DNA of 64,000 bases from Nissolia schottii. Its lineage: Eukaryota > Streptophyta > Magnoliopsida > Fabales > Fabaceae. Shown here in pieces: positions 1-13,965 of this stretch (position 1 is the stretch's first letter; each line of letters starts with the position of its first letter). The translations under genes were made by a program, and so were the position numbers. Where the stretch lies: NCBI GenBank assembly GCA_003254905.1, contig QANU01001262.1, forward strand, positions 173,362 through 237,361, given 5' to 3'. Under the pieces are notes generated by a model that searched no databases, had not been told where the DNA came from, and saw nothing but the letters and a program-made list of their open reading frames with translations.

Positions 1-74
1 CTGTCTATATATTACCTTGTGAATGATTACGATTATGCCAAGGGCTATTTCATCATGTGAAGTTTTGGCCTCAG

Positions 75-3000
75 GAATCAAGTTTGGTAAGGCTGGTGAT
101 GAATGGCTTGCAAGGTGTAAAATCATCCCTTCTTAGCATCCAAAAGCTCTCTGCCATCTTTTGTTGTGACCCAGCTGACAGGACCTCCCACCAGATTTCA
201 AGTCTCTGGAATCGAGCTTCCAGCACTCATTCTTTGGGAAATATACTGACATCCATAGGTTGCACTGGCTCTCTAGTTTTTCTTCTCCGCGAATTTGTTG
301 GTTATTTTACAAACATGAATGTCCAGGACAGTTTTCGAAGGAGTCATGACAGTTCTGACGTTTGCCAAAGTCATAATCATCAAGAGGCAGAATTCCCTCC
401 CTACAGTCTAGTTAATCAAGCATTTGCCGTTGCTGTGGGAAAGGTCTTGGAAGGGTACATCTGTGGACTGGACACAGTGCACGCATCTGTAGTTTTAAGG
501 TGTTCGTCAAAAGGTGCTGATTTTCCCGTGTCTGGATGTTTGAGGAGTGTAGTACATTCTGAAATTACACTGCTTGAGTTTTACCTGCATACAAAAGAAT
601 TGAGGACTCAGATTGAAGCCCTTGCCAGCATATGTAATCTACAAAAATGGGCTCTTCGCTTTTCGGATATTTCATTGGAGCATCTGATTACTGAAGCTAC
701 ATCTGAGTTTTGTAACTTCTGCAGAGGGGGGGATTTATTAACATTTTTGTACGCACAATTACAGGTCAGTTTATTTTAATCTGAACATTTTCTCTTTCAT
801 TATCGATCATTTTGGGGGTGTAAAACTAGATCTGTTGAGATTTATTATGATGGTTAGTTGTTGTGTTAGATAAGAAATAGACGTAACATTGAAGATACCA
901 AAATTGTGGGATATTTTGTTCTTTATGCAAATGCCTTTTTATTTTTGTCTGCATCGTTATATCTCTGGAATTTGGGTATGGGTCTGTTTTAGTTTCAGGG
1001 GCGATAAAAGGATGTGAATTTAGCTAGAGTGGATACATAGTGTGTTGATGGAGAAAGTAAAGAAACAATGATAAGGGAAATAAAAAGGAAAGGAATCCTC
1101 CTTAACATCTTCCTAATAGTAGCCTCTCTGATCTCAATTGATTGATATTTTTCTTTGGAAAAAAATCATTAACAGCACAATTAACTATAAAGAACCAGTA
1201 TTCACCATTCAGTTAGGTTTAATTCTAGCCCTTAATCTATCTTTGGGACTAAGGATGGAATTCAACCATTAAAGACAGAATCTACAATATGATTTAAGAA
1301 GTTTAGAAGGGGATAAAGAAAGATGGGATTAGTTTACAATGAGGAATGGATTACATAATTGCTTACAGCTTACATAATTGCATCCATCAGCATTATAATG
1401 AAAATATAATTTTGAAATGGAGAGGAGATAGGAAAGTAGGCCTTTGCAATTGTCGGCGTGTGTAGCCTAGACATTAATATGGACATGGGACACCAGACAC
1501 TAAAGTAGAAGTTATAGGACATAGACTTTTGAAAATATCGTATATATAAGCTTCAACCCTGCCTTATTTTCTTTGCTAATTACTAAAAAATGTTTTATAG
1601 TTTAAAACAAATCATAGATTTGTCTGTTATTTATTTTTTCAAATTTTAAATGGCCTTGTCTATGTTACATCTTGCTGTGTCAAAGTTGAAAAAAATATTT
1701 AAATTGAATGCATATAGATGCATGTTGTTAGTGTATCTGACATGGACACGTGTTTACACATGGGCATGGCACCAAAATGGTGTGTCCGTGCTTTATAGAT
1801 TGTCACTTGCATTTTTGTTTCTATTCTACTGAATGCTTCCTTTTCTAATTAATTTTTTTTAAAAATTTTTAAAAAGTAAGAGGGGGTGGGGATGTTTTCC
1901 CTCCTGTATATTTTGCCTACTTTTTGCAATGCAGCAATTTGCATTATATCAGCTCTATCATGAATAAAAAGATATTGCTTATATATACAGGCTTTTTCTA
2001 TATCTGAATTTTTTTCCAATATATACACCTTTCTGAAATTCAGGTTGCTGATCCTGCCCACTGTACTCTTCTCAAGTTTCTGTTTCTTCAGTCGTGTGAA
2101 CCATATTGTGGGTTCATTAGATCGTGGATTTTCAAAGCAGAAATCCATGACCCATATAAGGAGTTTATTGTAGAAAATATGGAGTGTTTACCTCCTAAGT
2201 CACATGTTCAAGCTGGCAATTCTGTTGACTTTCCATTGACACATATCAGGGTAATTCCTTCCTATGCTGAGCTGCAGGCAGTTTTCATATGTATCATAAC
2301 TTTGTATTGCCTTGCTAATTTGATTCTCATGACTAAGTTCAGGTGAGAGACGAAATTTCCGTTCCTGGATTTCTTAAAGACATCCTGATTCCACTTGTTA
2401 GAGCTGGTCAGCAGCTTCAAGTATTGTTGAAATTGCTTGAACTGTGTGTTTATGTTGCTGCTGGGGACCGTAGTTCTGATGACTTTCTTCCTTGCTGGAG
2501 TGGCTTTTCAAGCAGCACTTCATCTTATTCTTCTCCATTGACTTTCAGCAGAGATATTATAGAAGCTATGGTGCTTGCAAGAGAAAGTTATTATAAAAAA
2601 ATGAATGAAAAAATTGAAAGCCTTTTGAGCAGCTTAGAAGTTAGATACCAACAGGTATTCGTACTCAAAATTTAAATGTACACCTTTTGCTTCTATTTAC
2701 TTTCAGTCATTTTGCTATTGGTAATAGAAAAGCAAGGGGTTACAAGGCTAGCATATTTAAATGTTCTCTTAGACTTACTAACGGAAAACCAAGACTGCAA
2801 GAAAAAATACAGGAAAGACATCCATTATCTTTCAGACTTGGTAAGGAAACCCAGTTAAATATTTGGTTGAACACCATAAGTAAGGAAAAAGTTTTCTTGC
2901 ATTATTTTCTGATCAAATACCTCCAGTTATTGCTTAAACATCACACCTCTGCTAAGATCTTTTCTTTCTTGTTTCATATAAGTTGTCCTTAAAACTTTCT

Positions 3001-6000
3001 GCAGTTCTGCTTCTGACATAGGCAAGTGGGATTGCCAATATTGACTATTTGGACCTGGTGTGGTAACTTTTTTTTTTTCTTTTGGGCGGGGGGGCCTCTT
3101 TAGTGCTATGACTCAGGCAACAACATGGTTAGTTTTTTAACATCAAACATAATATTTCCACACAGCAGAGATGGCTGAAATTGTATTTACTTTTAAATTG
3201 GCGTTGTCATTTGCTCTGTATTTCTTTAACCTTCATGCAAACATGATTATTGACATCTAGTTGTACTCTAGAGCTGTAATAGAAGTGGCCATTTTCCCGC
3301 AATTGTTATATCACTTATTACTTGTGAATGCTAAGTCTGAAAGTTGAAGTGCCAACAAATGCCATTGCCATAAGCAACTATGCTATTTTTTTTTACCTGA
3401 GCGGATGCATTTCCAGTTAAGGATTCCAGGACTCATGCTTTTTTAAGTAACAAGATTGTCATTTTTTTTTGCAAGATAAACTTATAATGCGACAATATGG
3501 AGAACATTTTCTCAACATAATCCTATTGCCATCAATGATCTTTTCTATCCCTTTATTTTCATCAACAATAAATTTTTGGATGGGCCACTTAAGGAGGGAA
3601 AAAGTGGCATATGAAGTATAAGATATGGCCCACTAGGGACAAAAAGTGAGATGGAAACCAGAAAGAGGACTGTTTCCCCATTCTGAATATTTGCTTATTT
3701 CTTGCTGTGTTTTTTCCCTTTTATGTATGAAGATTTTCCTTTTGCAGGTAGCTATGCATGCTTCTGTACCTTTTCATAATGGCGGAGGGACATTAGATAA
3801 ACTAGGCCAGCTCATGGAAGATAATGAATCCATTGTTCGTCCAACAGATAAAAGAAGTTCAAATATGTAATCTCTCAACCTCCCTCTCAAACGTTTGTAA
3901 GCATGTTGATACACGCATAGAGTGTCAATGTCTATGTTTCCTCTCATTTGCTTTTTTTCCCCCTCCCTCACAAATTTGCTTCCCTTTGTTATTGTTACTT
4001 CATTGATAAACCAGGGACGTTGATAGTCTGGGCTCTGATGCCTCAAGCACAGTAGATGAGTTCTCTTTGCTGGATGATATGTATGGTTCGTCTGAGAGTT
4101 TATCCTTAAATGGCTCGGAGGAGCAATTGGATTCTGATAAGCTTTGTGGCTGGCCTTGTTTAATAGTTGGGCAACAAAACCATTTATCTGCTTTAACCTT
4201 CTCAAAGGATACTGCCTTAAATGGTTCAATACTAAATTGCCGTCATCATGAAAAGTCAAAGAGAGAACCTCACGGAAATTGTGATAAAACAGATGCTACT
4301 GACCATTTGGTGAAGTCCTTCCATGAGGGAATGATATCAAGAAGCATGTCTAATCCTCTAAACCCAGGGAATTCAAGCTGCTCGTGTACATTCAGTATTC
4401 AATATGGAGAGAGTATGACTGACAGTTATTTGGAAATGGACCACTTATTATTGAATAACACATTCGATAATGAGGGCACTGTTGTGCAAAAGAGGACTGA
4501 AAAGCATCATGGATCCCTTAGATATTCCATGTTATGCCAAGATGATATTACCGTTAGTGATAATTTGAGTGGGGAAGCCACAAGTGAGGATCAACCTGAT
4601 AATAGTATACTTGCTTCAAATTTGTCTACTTTTCAACCACAAAAAGTTGGCCATCAGTGTAATCTTCCTAGCATTAATCCCCTTAGTATGAACCCAATGT
4701 TAACAAGAAATGTGTTGCCTCGCCTGATGGGCAGGGATGGAGAAAAATACAAAGCAGATCACAAACTGCCTTTGCCTTGCTTCAACTTTTCTACTGTGGA
4801 GAACCCTTGTAAAGTTTATATGGACAAGTTACCCACCAACTCTAGATGTAGAAGTGCATCTTCAATTCCACTGGATAGTAGTGTGTCTACTTCTGGTGAT
4901 AAGAATAATCAATATGGCAAAATGGGCTGTGCTAAAGAAGATAACCTGGTTGATGTCCCCAAACATTGTTTTGATGCTTCATTAGACTTTATGGACCATA
5001 AACAAGATGTTTCAGCAATTGTATCTGGTGGGAGCAGGTGGGAAAGGTTGTTGGGCAGTTTTAGGAAAAGTGTCAATTGTGATGCTACTCACGACCAGAG
5101 TTTGTTGTCAACATTTGAGATACCACTCGATATTATAATTGACAAATGCTTACTGCAGGAAATCATGCTTCAGTATCCTTATCTATTTGTTGATTCTGGT
5201 AAAGTGATTAGTTTATGAACAGTTTTTTAATTTTTTTTTTTAATATCTTTCCTGTATGGCATCTATTTCTCTTCATGATACTTAGATTAAACTAGTTTCA
5301 ATTTATCACGAATGCTCATTCCAGTAATGAGTTTTATCTGGTCCTTTCGTGCAACCCCAATCAGCATCTTTACTAATGAAGTTGATATGTGCCTAACTAC
5401 TAGAAGGCAGGGGTGTTATAAGGGGGATTTAGACTGTTTTGGTGAGGATTGAAAAATTATATGATCAAGAAGCTAAAGTCAAATGTTATTATTTGATTTA
5501 GATATTTTTAAAAGTGAGGATGTTTGATAATGGCACTCAAATATTTCTGCAATAATAAGTGATATGCTTGTAGTATGGATGAATTAGTACCTCATACTAA
5601 GTGATGAATGAATTAGTACCCCATACTAAGTGATATGCTTGTAGTATTATTGTGCCTGTCAAGTCATGCTACTGATGTGTTTAAGTGGGTAATGGATAAT
5701 GCTAATTTAATGGCCATGCTAAGAGTTTTATGTGTGAAAGTTGACAGATGAAACAATATGGAAATTTAAGATATAAAAGCATTCAATTGCCTCTATCAAG
5801 AACTTAAGCTTTTGGGAGAGAGAGTTCTTGACATGATATCAAGCTTCTATGACCAACTGGTCTAAATTTCAATCCTTGACTTCCCTATTCTTCAAAATAT
5901 TGTTCACACTTTAAGCCCAAAGGGCTTTTGTGTGAGAAGGCATGTTAAGATATTAAAACATTTCATTGCTTCTACCCACAAATTTAAGCTTTTAGTAGAG

Positions 6001-9000
6001 ATGGTTCTTGATAGGAATAAATATTATACTGCCAGTTATTGTAACCGTAGATGATGATAGAAGATTGGGGTACATGATTGGAGCTCATCATGAATTAATT
6101 TGAAAGTATTTGATGGCAGGGATTAGTTTTTTGAATACAAGTTTATCAATCCTGTTAATTGACACACAGAAACTTACCTGAATTGTATTAATAATTTCTC
6201 GGATGATAGCTTCTTGGATTCTGTGTGATTTTCTACATGTTCTTCATTTCTATCCGTAAAGAAAAATTAAACAATTGAAATGAGTTGAGATGCTCAATAT
6301 ATTTGTTACTTGTCCTTAAAGATGTCAGATACAACTATGTTAGCAAGATAACCATCAATGTGCTAGAGGAAGCATTTGAGTTGCAAGAGCATCTTTTGGC
6401 ACTGCGGCGGTATCATTTTATGGAGTTAGCAGATTGGGCAGATTTGTTTATCTTGTCTCTTTGGCGTCATGTAATTCCCAATTTTTTATTCACAATGGCT
6501 AGCATAATATTTCATAGCTATGAGTTCTGACTACAGTTTATAATGCTTCACGTTTACTCATTCTTTGGTTTACTTGAAATCACAGAAGTGGTCTGTTACA
6601 GAAGCAAATGAGAGACTTTCAGAAATTCAAGGTCTACTTGAGTTGTCCATTCAGAAGTCTTCTTGTGAACAAGACCCTAATAAGGATAGGTTATTTGTGT
6701 ACATGAAAGGACACGGGAAATTGCCTCTTTCAACTTCTGCTATCGGTACATCCATACTACTTATAGGAAGGGGATTTACCCAGTTGGTATCCAAGGGCAA
6801 CTATAAATTTTGATTTTTTGTTTTTATTATCATCTATGTTTTACTTGTGCTTTTCAGTTCCGTTTGAAGTTTCATAACCCCCCCTTCCCCAATTTGGGAA
6901 GATAAAAAAACCCTCTTCTGGGTGTTGTACAGGGAAGTATGTATCTGATAATGAAATTTTAAATGTCAGGGGTCCGCACTTTTGATTTCTTAGGACTGGG
7001 TTATCATGTGGATTGGCCACTCAGTATTGTTTTGACACCAGCTGCATTGAAAATATATGCTGATATATTCAGCTTTTTGATACAAGTGAAGCTTGCCATT
7101 TTTTCATTGACAGATGTATGGTGCTCATTAAAGGTGTGCTTTCTTGCGATTGTTTCCTTTTTTTTTCCCCCTATTGTTTATTATTATGCACCTACATTTT
7201 GTTATCTTAAGTCTTCTACATATATCTTGGTGAATTTCTGTCTAAGAAATACATATGGACAGCCTCAAACTTCAAAGTCTTAGTTAAATAACACACCAAG
7301 GCTACACCTTCATTGAATTAATCAATAAAACATAGTATGGTTAGATGATAGTAACACTAATATCATAATTTCTATGCATGAACTTTCAGTAATTTTAACC
7401 ACTAAGGATTTTGTGACCAGGATTTGATGCATACCAAGAAGGATCTAAATTGTGAACTACACCAGCATGAGGCAGGGCATCTTAATATATTGATGAAGAT
7501 GAGGTATATACTGAAAGTCTTGTTTCTTTTTTAAATGTCTAGGACAGATTGTGTATATTTTATATCATTGACCTTCCTCAGGGGTCTTGTTGTCTTTTCA
7601 TGGATAGAGAGGACTTAGGAGCTTTGGGCCTTGTGGTCTGGGTGGGGACACTGACCTTGTTGACTGTTAATTGACCTGGAAAATCTCAATAATTCAGCAG
7701 TTTGCAATTTTTTTCCATTAACTATTAAGTTAAACTTAATGAGCATTACTTTAAATAGTTTCTTGAACAAATTTTATACTCTGAAAATGAACATTTGCAT
7801 GCATGTGTGTACTTCTAAGCATCCTTTGCTCGACTTTCAATGACAGGCATCAGATCAGCCATTTTGTATCTACTTTACAGCAGTATGTAGAGTCACAGTT
7901 ATCTCATGTGTCATGGTGCAAGTTTCTTCATTCCCTTCAGCATAAGGTTTGAAGCCATGCGTTTAGTTACATAGTTATGATGTTTTCATCCTTTGTGCAT
8001 CTTTTTTCTTCAAGGTGAATTTTTTATTTTTCCCCGTACTTGATGAGTTAAATGTCTACTTTCTGTGCAAACTCATTTGTTCCGTAATTGCTATTGTTTT
8101 GCATGTTATTAATTCACTGTGGTTGCTGAGGTTAAATAAAGATTTGACTCTCACTTGGTATCTTTTGGGTAACTTCCCCACATTGATGCATGTGCGCTGG
8201 GACTGTCTTTCTAATTTTAGTGAGAGAAAATGATATTAAAAAAGAAAATTCGAGAAAATATATGAAGAAATCCAGCACAGATATTTTTGGTGCATTTGAA
8301 TCACATATTCCATGCCTAATCTGCAGTTCCAATAACATTTATCTATATTAAGCCCTTAAAAATGCAATTCTAAACACGTTTAGAATCTTGTTCTAATCCT
8401 GTAAGGATCAGAGCTTTTAGCTTCCTGCATTGGTACAGTTTCTGCTAATCATGAAGTTTTTGGCAAAGGGGGCATAAACTTTTTGTGCTATCCTTTGGTT
8501 CATTTGGTTTGACAAGAATGCTCACATTTTTAAATGGTATCCCCCCCCCCCCACAAAAACAAAAAAAAAAAAATCTTTTATTATATAAGAGGGTATCTTT
8601 GGCCTCCGAAGTCATTCTGCTATAGTTGCTTCAAGGGGATTGCCTTTGTAAGAACTCCAGACAGATTGGGCTGTGCTCCACATTTTTTACCTCCTTTTCC
8701 TCTCTGTATTTTTCTCATTCTGCTTATGAAGATATCTTATCCTTCTTTTTGTTGTATTTTCCCTCTATTCATTCTGATAAAGTTTTCTTTTTCTTTATAA
8801 TAAAGGATATAGAAATGAAAGATACTAGAAATTAGAAAACTACTAAGACTACAACTTCCACCCCATAACTAGAACTGTGAAGAAACAAATAACTCAACTG
8901 CCTAGGAATGGTTTGTATCTATAGCATGCAAGATCTAGGTAGACTACGATCATATATTTTCTTCTACCTCACTGGCTCACTCATATGTCAATATCATGTC

Positions 9001-12000
9001 GTTCTAGTTTTAAATGACCTGGGTACAATCGATATGGCTTTGTAATTCAGTTATTATATGAATGTTTTGGATATTCCTGTCATTTATGTAGGTGAAGGAT
9101 ATGATGGATCTTGAGTCAGTTCACATGGAATATCTTGCTGATTCGTTATGCATGTAAGTTTACATTTATTTGTTGCTTACCATTTACAGGGACAGTAACT
9201 AGAACAATTTAGGACAATTGTTTTAATAATAGTGATTACATATCGTAGCTTATTAAATTATGACATCCGTCTGAGTCCTGTGCCTTCTATGTAAATTTCT
9301 CCCCTGTTAATATTATCTGTGAAAGTCAGCGATGCTTATCTTGATGAAACACAATGTTTACTGGGTAGTGGATCTGGATGTGTTGTAGAATGCTTGGCCA
9401 TGATAATAGCCTTATCCATCTCTTAATATATTAAGGGTTAAGCTAAGAACACTTGTTAAGGGACTTAAAATGGAATATTTTGAGGTTTCCAATACTTTAA
9501 ATGCATTAAACACTTCAAATTTTTATTATTTCTAAACAATTCTCATTAGTAGTTTTTTTTTTTTTTCTATAGGAGAAAAGTTATCTGTAAGCTTAAATAT
9601 GTATTTGTCTTGTCTATCTCCATAATTTGTTAAAACTTAAGGGAACGGTAATGTTGGCATGCTATTTGAATTTATTTGTTGGTGCCTTCTATGAATAAAT
9701 ATATATTTTTTAATAAAATCGTAAAACATGTTCACCTTTGATATACTGAGGTACCCAAATATCGGGGGTTTGGGCTGCTGTCTTATTTCTTGAAATATCT
9801 CAACATTCATGAGTTGCATCCTAATTCCAATTTGTTATTGAATATTTGAATAGTTCCCTATGGTATAAATTTTTTAAATGTGATTCCTGTACTAAATTTT
9901 AAGTAGGTCCCTACTATCTGACAGCAGTTTAAACTCCATCAATGGATGTTACAGTTGTAGGCCATTCTGTGTTGCTATTATAGGTTTCATGGACTTGGTG
10001 ATAACATTTCGTTAAGTCCCACATTGGTTAGGGACATGGGCAGGATAGCTTTCATAATAGCTGGGGCAACCCTCCTCTGTAAACTAGCTTTTGGGGTAGA
10101 GTTATATCAGCATTCTTAAGACGGTATAAGAGCCTATCCTGCGTTTGATATTGGGTCACTCGCAGATGCCTAGCTTTTCAAAATTCACGTTGTGTCAAGA
10201 ACCATCTCTCTCACTAACTTAAGGTATTGGATAGAAGCAATGGACAATGCACATGCTCACCTACCTTGTGCTGAAATTCAACTTATTTTATTTAGAAGAA
10301 TGGAGGTAACAATGATCGAATTATAGGTCGTTTGGTCATTAAGGCTCTAATACTATGTCAAAAACTAACTCTCTCAAAAGCTTAAACTATTAGGTAGAAG
10401 CATTTGAATGGTTTATTTCTTAATAGTAGAGATCTAATTATAAATTAGTTAGGAATTCTCTAAATCTATAGTAACCTATAGCATAATTTGCCTATGATTT
10501 TTATTTTTATTTTTTTATAAAAGAATTTTGTTGCAATGAAGAGAAGTATATAGGAGGCCAAGATATCCTCTATACAAGAACAAATAAGAGAAAAAATTAT
10601 TAATGAGGCGGATCTTTTCAATCTCTCAACATATATGAGAGGGATATTCCTCTTAAAAGATTACTGATCACTTGCTTTGCACTAAATTGAGGCTAAATGC
10701 CTATTTTTATTCTACAAAACTTGTTTGTCTGTAAATCTGTCATCAAAGGTGTGAGAATTACACTCTTAACTACAAAAAGAAAATAGCGACATATGTTGCA
10801 CACCGCCGCAAGGATTTAACTTCTTTCCTTTTCCCAAACCAACAAACTCGTCAATAGTGCACATTCAGCACTTATCAAAGATACCAAACAAAGTATTCCA
10901 TAAAAAGTCAGCCATAAAATAGTGCAAAAACATATGTGAAACTAATTCTGAATTCGCACCACAGATAACATACTCATTAGTCGAAATCACCTTATATGGC
11001 TTTCAAACGTGGAACATGTCATCGGTATTAATTATGTTAAACATAATTGTCCAAATAAAGAATTTAACCTTAAGACTTCCAAATAGGTTGATCAAGGTGG
11101 ATAAAACCAACCGTCGAAATAAAGGATTTATCCTGAAGACTTCAAATAGGTTGATCAAGGTGGCAAAGGATGTATATTTTATTATAATTGCTAAGGACTG
11201 AAGCCTGCTTCATGGGTTAATATTTAGGGAGTGACTGAAGTCATGTATATATTTATTTTCGTAATATGATGTCTATTGTGAGGGTTTCTAATTCACTGTC
11301 AAATTGAATCACATTGGCACATAGCAATGAAGTTCTCTGGCAAGTCTTGTGCTCAGAGAAAACCTAGGGAACATTGCACTTTGCACTGCCATGGGCTAAT
11401 CATTGCTGGCACTATGTCAGCTGCTTCAAGGGAGTGGTGTGTTGCTGCTTTTCTTGCCATAAGATGGTGGCAAGGAACGAGCAAAGAAGAGATGAGATGG
11501 GCACAGGAGATGCTTGAGAGTTGGATTTCCATGAGTATATCAATGGAGAAACTAATGTTTTCTCATCGATCCAAACTGGGAGATTTAGTGTAAGGTTTTG
11601 AAGTTGAATTATTGAGTTTGTGTACCCCCTTAAGATCAGAATAAACTGTATCTAACTCCAATAATTAGTGTTTTATGTATTTATGCATATATTCATTGCA
11701 GATGTTACCTCTCTGATGAAACAAGGGAAGTAGGTGGCATTATTGAGAGCATTTTGCAATGCGCTCTCGATTTCAGGTCCTGTCTTACAATTGGTGCTTG
11801 GAATGCTGGAGGCGGTCAGGAAAATTTGTTAGGCAGACTTTCTAGAATCAATATCGCCCAGGTAAACCCTTTTCAGTCCTGTATATAATATTGCTAGTCT
11901 TGTAGCTTTGCTGTAAAATTTTCTTTTAACTTAATTTGTACTTTTCTCTCACAACTAACACATGAACAACTTTCGTTTTATCCACTCAGCATGAATTCTA

Positions 12001-12800
12001 TGTTTTTACGTTTTTTCTCTATTTTTCCTGCTTTTTTATGACTTGTGGTATGAAACGATCACCAGTTTTCACCCATAAGATAGAATTAGTGTACCTTTTG
12101 TTAAGCCTGAAACCATGGGCTTTCAAACTTAATAAAAGATTAATGAATACACTACCCACAAGTTGTTCTTTTATTAAGAAGATTTCAGTCATGTTAGCAT
12201 TGTTTGTATAGACATTGCAATTAACCGGCTTCTTCCCTTTATTGGATGTAATTGCACTGTTCCACTATAATCACCCAATTGTACAGAGAATGAAAAACAT
12301 GTTCCATTAAGCTTAAGTCTCTGTGTGAGTTATTCTAAAAAATCACAAGAGACTTGGCTGGGTTATTCTTTAAATCACTTTAAGTCGAGTATGTTAATGG
12401 ATTTGGCATGGTCTTGCAAAGTTATTTAGAGGAGTTGGTGGAACTTGTAAATATACTTGCGTCCTTTTATTTTAAAGGGCCTTCAGCCTTCTTGATGCTC
12501 TCACTGCTTCCACTGGCCCTCTTGAAAACATCCACGCATTTGATATAAGAACATTTGAGGAAATGGAACATGGTGGCCATATTCTGAAATCGTCAGTAAT
12601 ATATTGATCTGCCTGATTGGATTTATTTGCAGGTGCTTTCCATAAAGCAGAAGTTTGATAGAAGTCTAAAAGAATTGCACATTTGCTATATTAAGGAACC
12701 TAGACATGGGAATTTTGGGGTTTCTCGTTTCTGGGAATATCTCAACTATAATAAATATTATTCACATGTTATCAACGAAATGGGGTACGATGCAATCTGA
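75..12800 (+). CDS. GCP6: Gamma-tubulin complex component 6 (GCP6), 5'-partial
   Basis: GCP6 is a subunit of the gamma-tubulin ring complex that nucleates microtubules. I read 13 exons: 75-764, 2044-2250, 2343-2654, 3748-3866, 4015-5198, 6322-6470, 6586-6745, 6970-7133, 7421-7503, 7847-7946, 9092-9153, 11702-11861 and 12633-12800, about 1,186 residues. The first exon encodes the grip1 region (ESSLVRLVMNGLQG; later SCEPYCGFIRSWIFKAEI). The 1.18-kb fifth exon is the poorly conserved Ser/Asn-rich insert typical of GCP6. From exon 6 the grip2 region follows (ALRRYHFMELADWADLF; LGLGYHVDWPLSIVLTP; DMMDLESVHMEYL; SRFWEYLNYNKYYS). Length fits plant GCP6 (about 1,200). The N-terminal 50-60 residues should lie upstream; an acceptor at 71-74 and an in-frame stop at 24-26 put the exon start between. 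The exon 5/6 junction is the least certain. Introns carry TRIM-like repeats. GCP5 is excluded by the long insert. Confidence 0.93.
5780..6015 (+). repeat. TRIM/LTR-like remnant in GCP6 intron 5
   Basis: Two short blocks of one family lie here: a hexamer-rich segment AACTTAAGCTTTTGGGAGAG followed by TTGACATGATATCAAGCTTC, and a second block ending AGATGGTTCTTGATA. The ATGATATCAAGC string is two changes from TGGTATCAGAGC, the usual initiator-Met tRNA primer-binding site of plant TRIM and copia elements. Similar blocks occur at 10190-10400 and 47395-47990. No target-site duplication could be defined. This is a degenerate fragment; assignment is by inference. Confidence 0.4.
10009..10430 (+). mobile_element. 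TRIM-like element fragment with primer-binding-site signature
   Basis: A segment opening TCGTTAAGTCCCACATTGG and containing TAGCTTTTGGGGTAGAG resembles the short LTR common in plant TRIM elements. It is followed at 10123 by GGTATAAGAGCC, one base from the initiator-Met tRNA primer site GGTATCAGAGCC. The LTR would be about 113 bp. Downstream, 10196-10400 holds the same blocks as those near 5790 and 47400, one in reverse orientation (GCTCTAATACTATG near 10345). It lies in GCP6 intron 11 and is too degraded to give a target-site duplication. Confidence 0.45.
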
Positions 12801-13212
12801 AATCTGCCAAGATGAATTGATGGCATATCGTATCAGCTGAGGAATAGGAAGCTAGCTTGAACAGGTCCAACATTGGTGTGTGGCTGGCTTGGTATTCTTC
12901 ATTGGAACGCAAATTAAACTCTTCATTGGATTTAGAAGAAACGATTGAATAAAGAAGTGTCTCTGGGCTGGTTTGCCAAGTCATGGATGGCTGGAATAGC
13001 TTAACGAAACATGTATTTGGTAAGGTGATTAGAGCGTGGACTTGGAATTAGATCAAGAAAGCTAAGAAAACGTGTGTATCCCAGGTGAATTTGAAAGCAG
13101 CAGCTCAAGTGAAATGAGATGGTTTTGGTTGAAACTTCGAATCTGATCAAATAAACGATAGGCTTGCACTATAAAGTAATATTTAGAAGCACTTGCAGCC
13201 TATCCATTGGAT

Positions 13213-13502
13213 CATGCAGCAATCTTACAGCGGATCCAGGAGAAAGACATCGCAAAGTGAAAGAGGAGAAGAGGCACCTTCCCTAGTTCTGCAGAGGTAG
13301 TGCATCCTTTATTTCTATTGCTACACTTACAATCTCAATTTCTTTGATTTTATTACAGTGCCATCCGCCATAGTCATGGAGGCCTTTCTTTTTGGTCGTC
13401 CAACCATAGAGGCAGAGGCTATGTTGCATACCATGGCCAAGCATATGATGGGCCCATCTCTGACTTCTTGTATTTGCATCTCAATCTCATCAGTGTTTGA
13501 CA
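13213..13502 (+). other. Possible two-exon short ORF or gene remnant downstream of GCP6
   Basis: From an ATG at 13213 an open frame runs to a donor near 13296. An acceptor near 13358 then continues the frame through a Gly/Arg/Tyr/His-rich stretch (HRGRGYVAYHGQAYDGP) to a TGA at about 13500. The composition resembles RGG-type RNA-binding tails, but I do not recognise the protein. It could be a degraded gene end, a long non-coding RNA or chance. The rest of 12801-13611 shows nothing else I can name. Confidence 0.2.
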
Positions 13503-13611
13503 TTCTGAAGATCAAATTAAATTTTATTAAATGGTGTGACAGTGTACAATATTTTGCATTTAATGTATATGGAATTAAATTCTTAAATGATCCTTACAAC
13601 TCTAGCTAATC

Positions 13612-13965
13612 AATGAAGATATTAGGGTGGATGTGTGGACACATTAGACAAGATAAAATTATGAATGATTGGATTAGTGAGAAGGTCGGGGTAACACCTA
13701 TAGTACAAAATATGGTAGAATTTTGTCTTAAGTAGTTTGGACATGTGGGGAGAAAACTATTAGAAGTCTCGGTAAGAACTAAGGAGAGTAGATCAACTGG
13801 CAGGTAACTAGAAAAATTATAAAGGAAACTATTAAAAGAGATTTAGAAGTTAATGATCTATATGAAAATATGATCTTTGACAAGACATTATGACGTCACT
13901 TAATTCATGTAACTGAACCCACGTAGTGAGATTAGGGTCTCTTGTTATATCCTTTTAGCAGACAT
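13612..13965 (+). pseudogene. LINE reverse-transcriptase 3' remnant
   Basis: Translation gives KILGWMCGHIRQDKI, then ISEKVGVTPI and FGHVGRKLLEVSVR. This is the signature C-terminal segment of plant L1-type LINE polyproteins (typically MLRWMCGHTR..DKIRN and LRWFGHVQRR). Stop codons interrupt it after FCLK and again downstream, and the frame shifts before the final block (IKRDLEVNDLYENM, then HVTEPT). No endonuclease or main RT motifs remain. It is a dead 3' fragment. Confidence 0.75.

Noticed and set aside
2676..2992. Open frames just after GCP6 exon 3 that could extend the gene
   Set aside because: Exon 3 ends at a good donor (CAG|GTATTC) and joins in frame to the exon at 3748 (VAMHASVPFHN). 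Including the 2676-2992 frames breaks phase or adds a stop, and they match no GCP6 sequence I know.
11327..11593. 88-codon frame in GCP6 intron 11
   Set aside because: Not recognised, lies inside a clear intron and shows no splice sites that keep the GCP6 frame.
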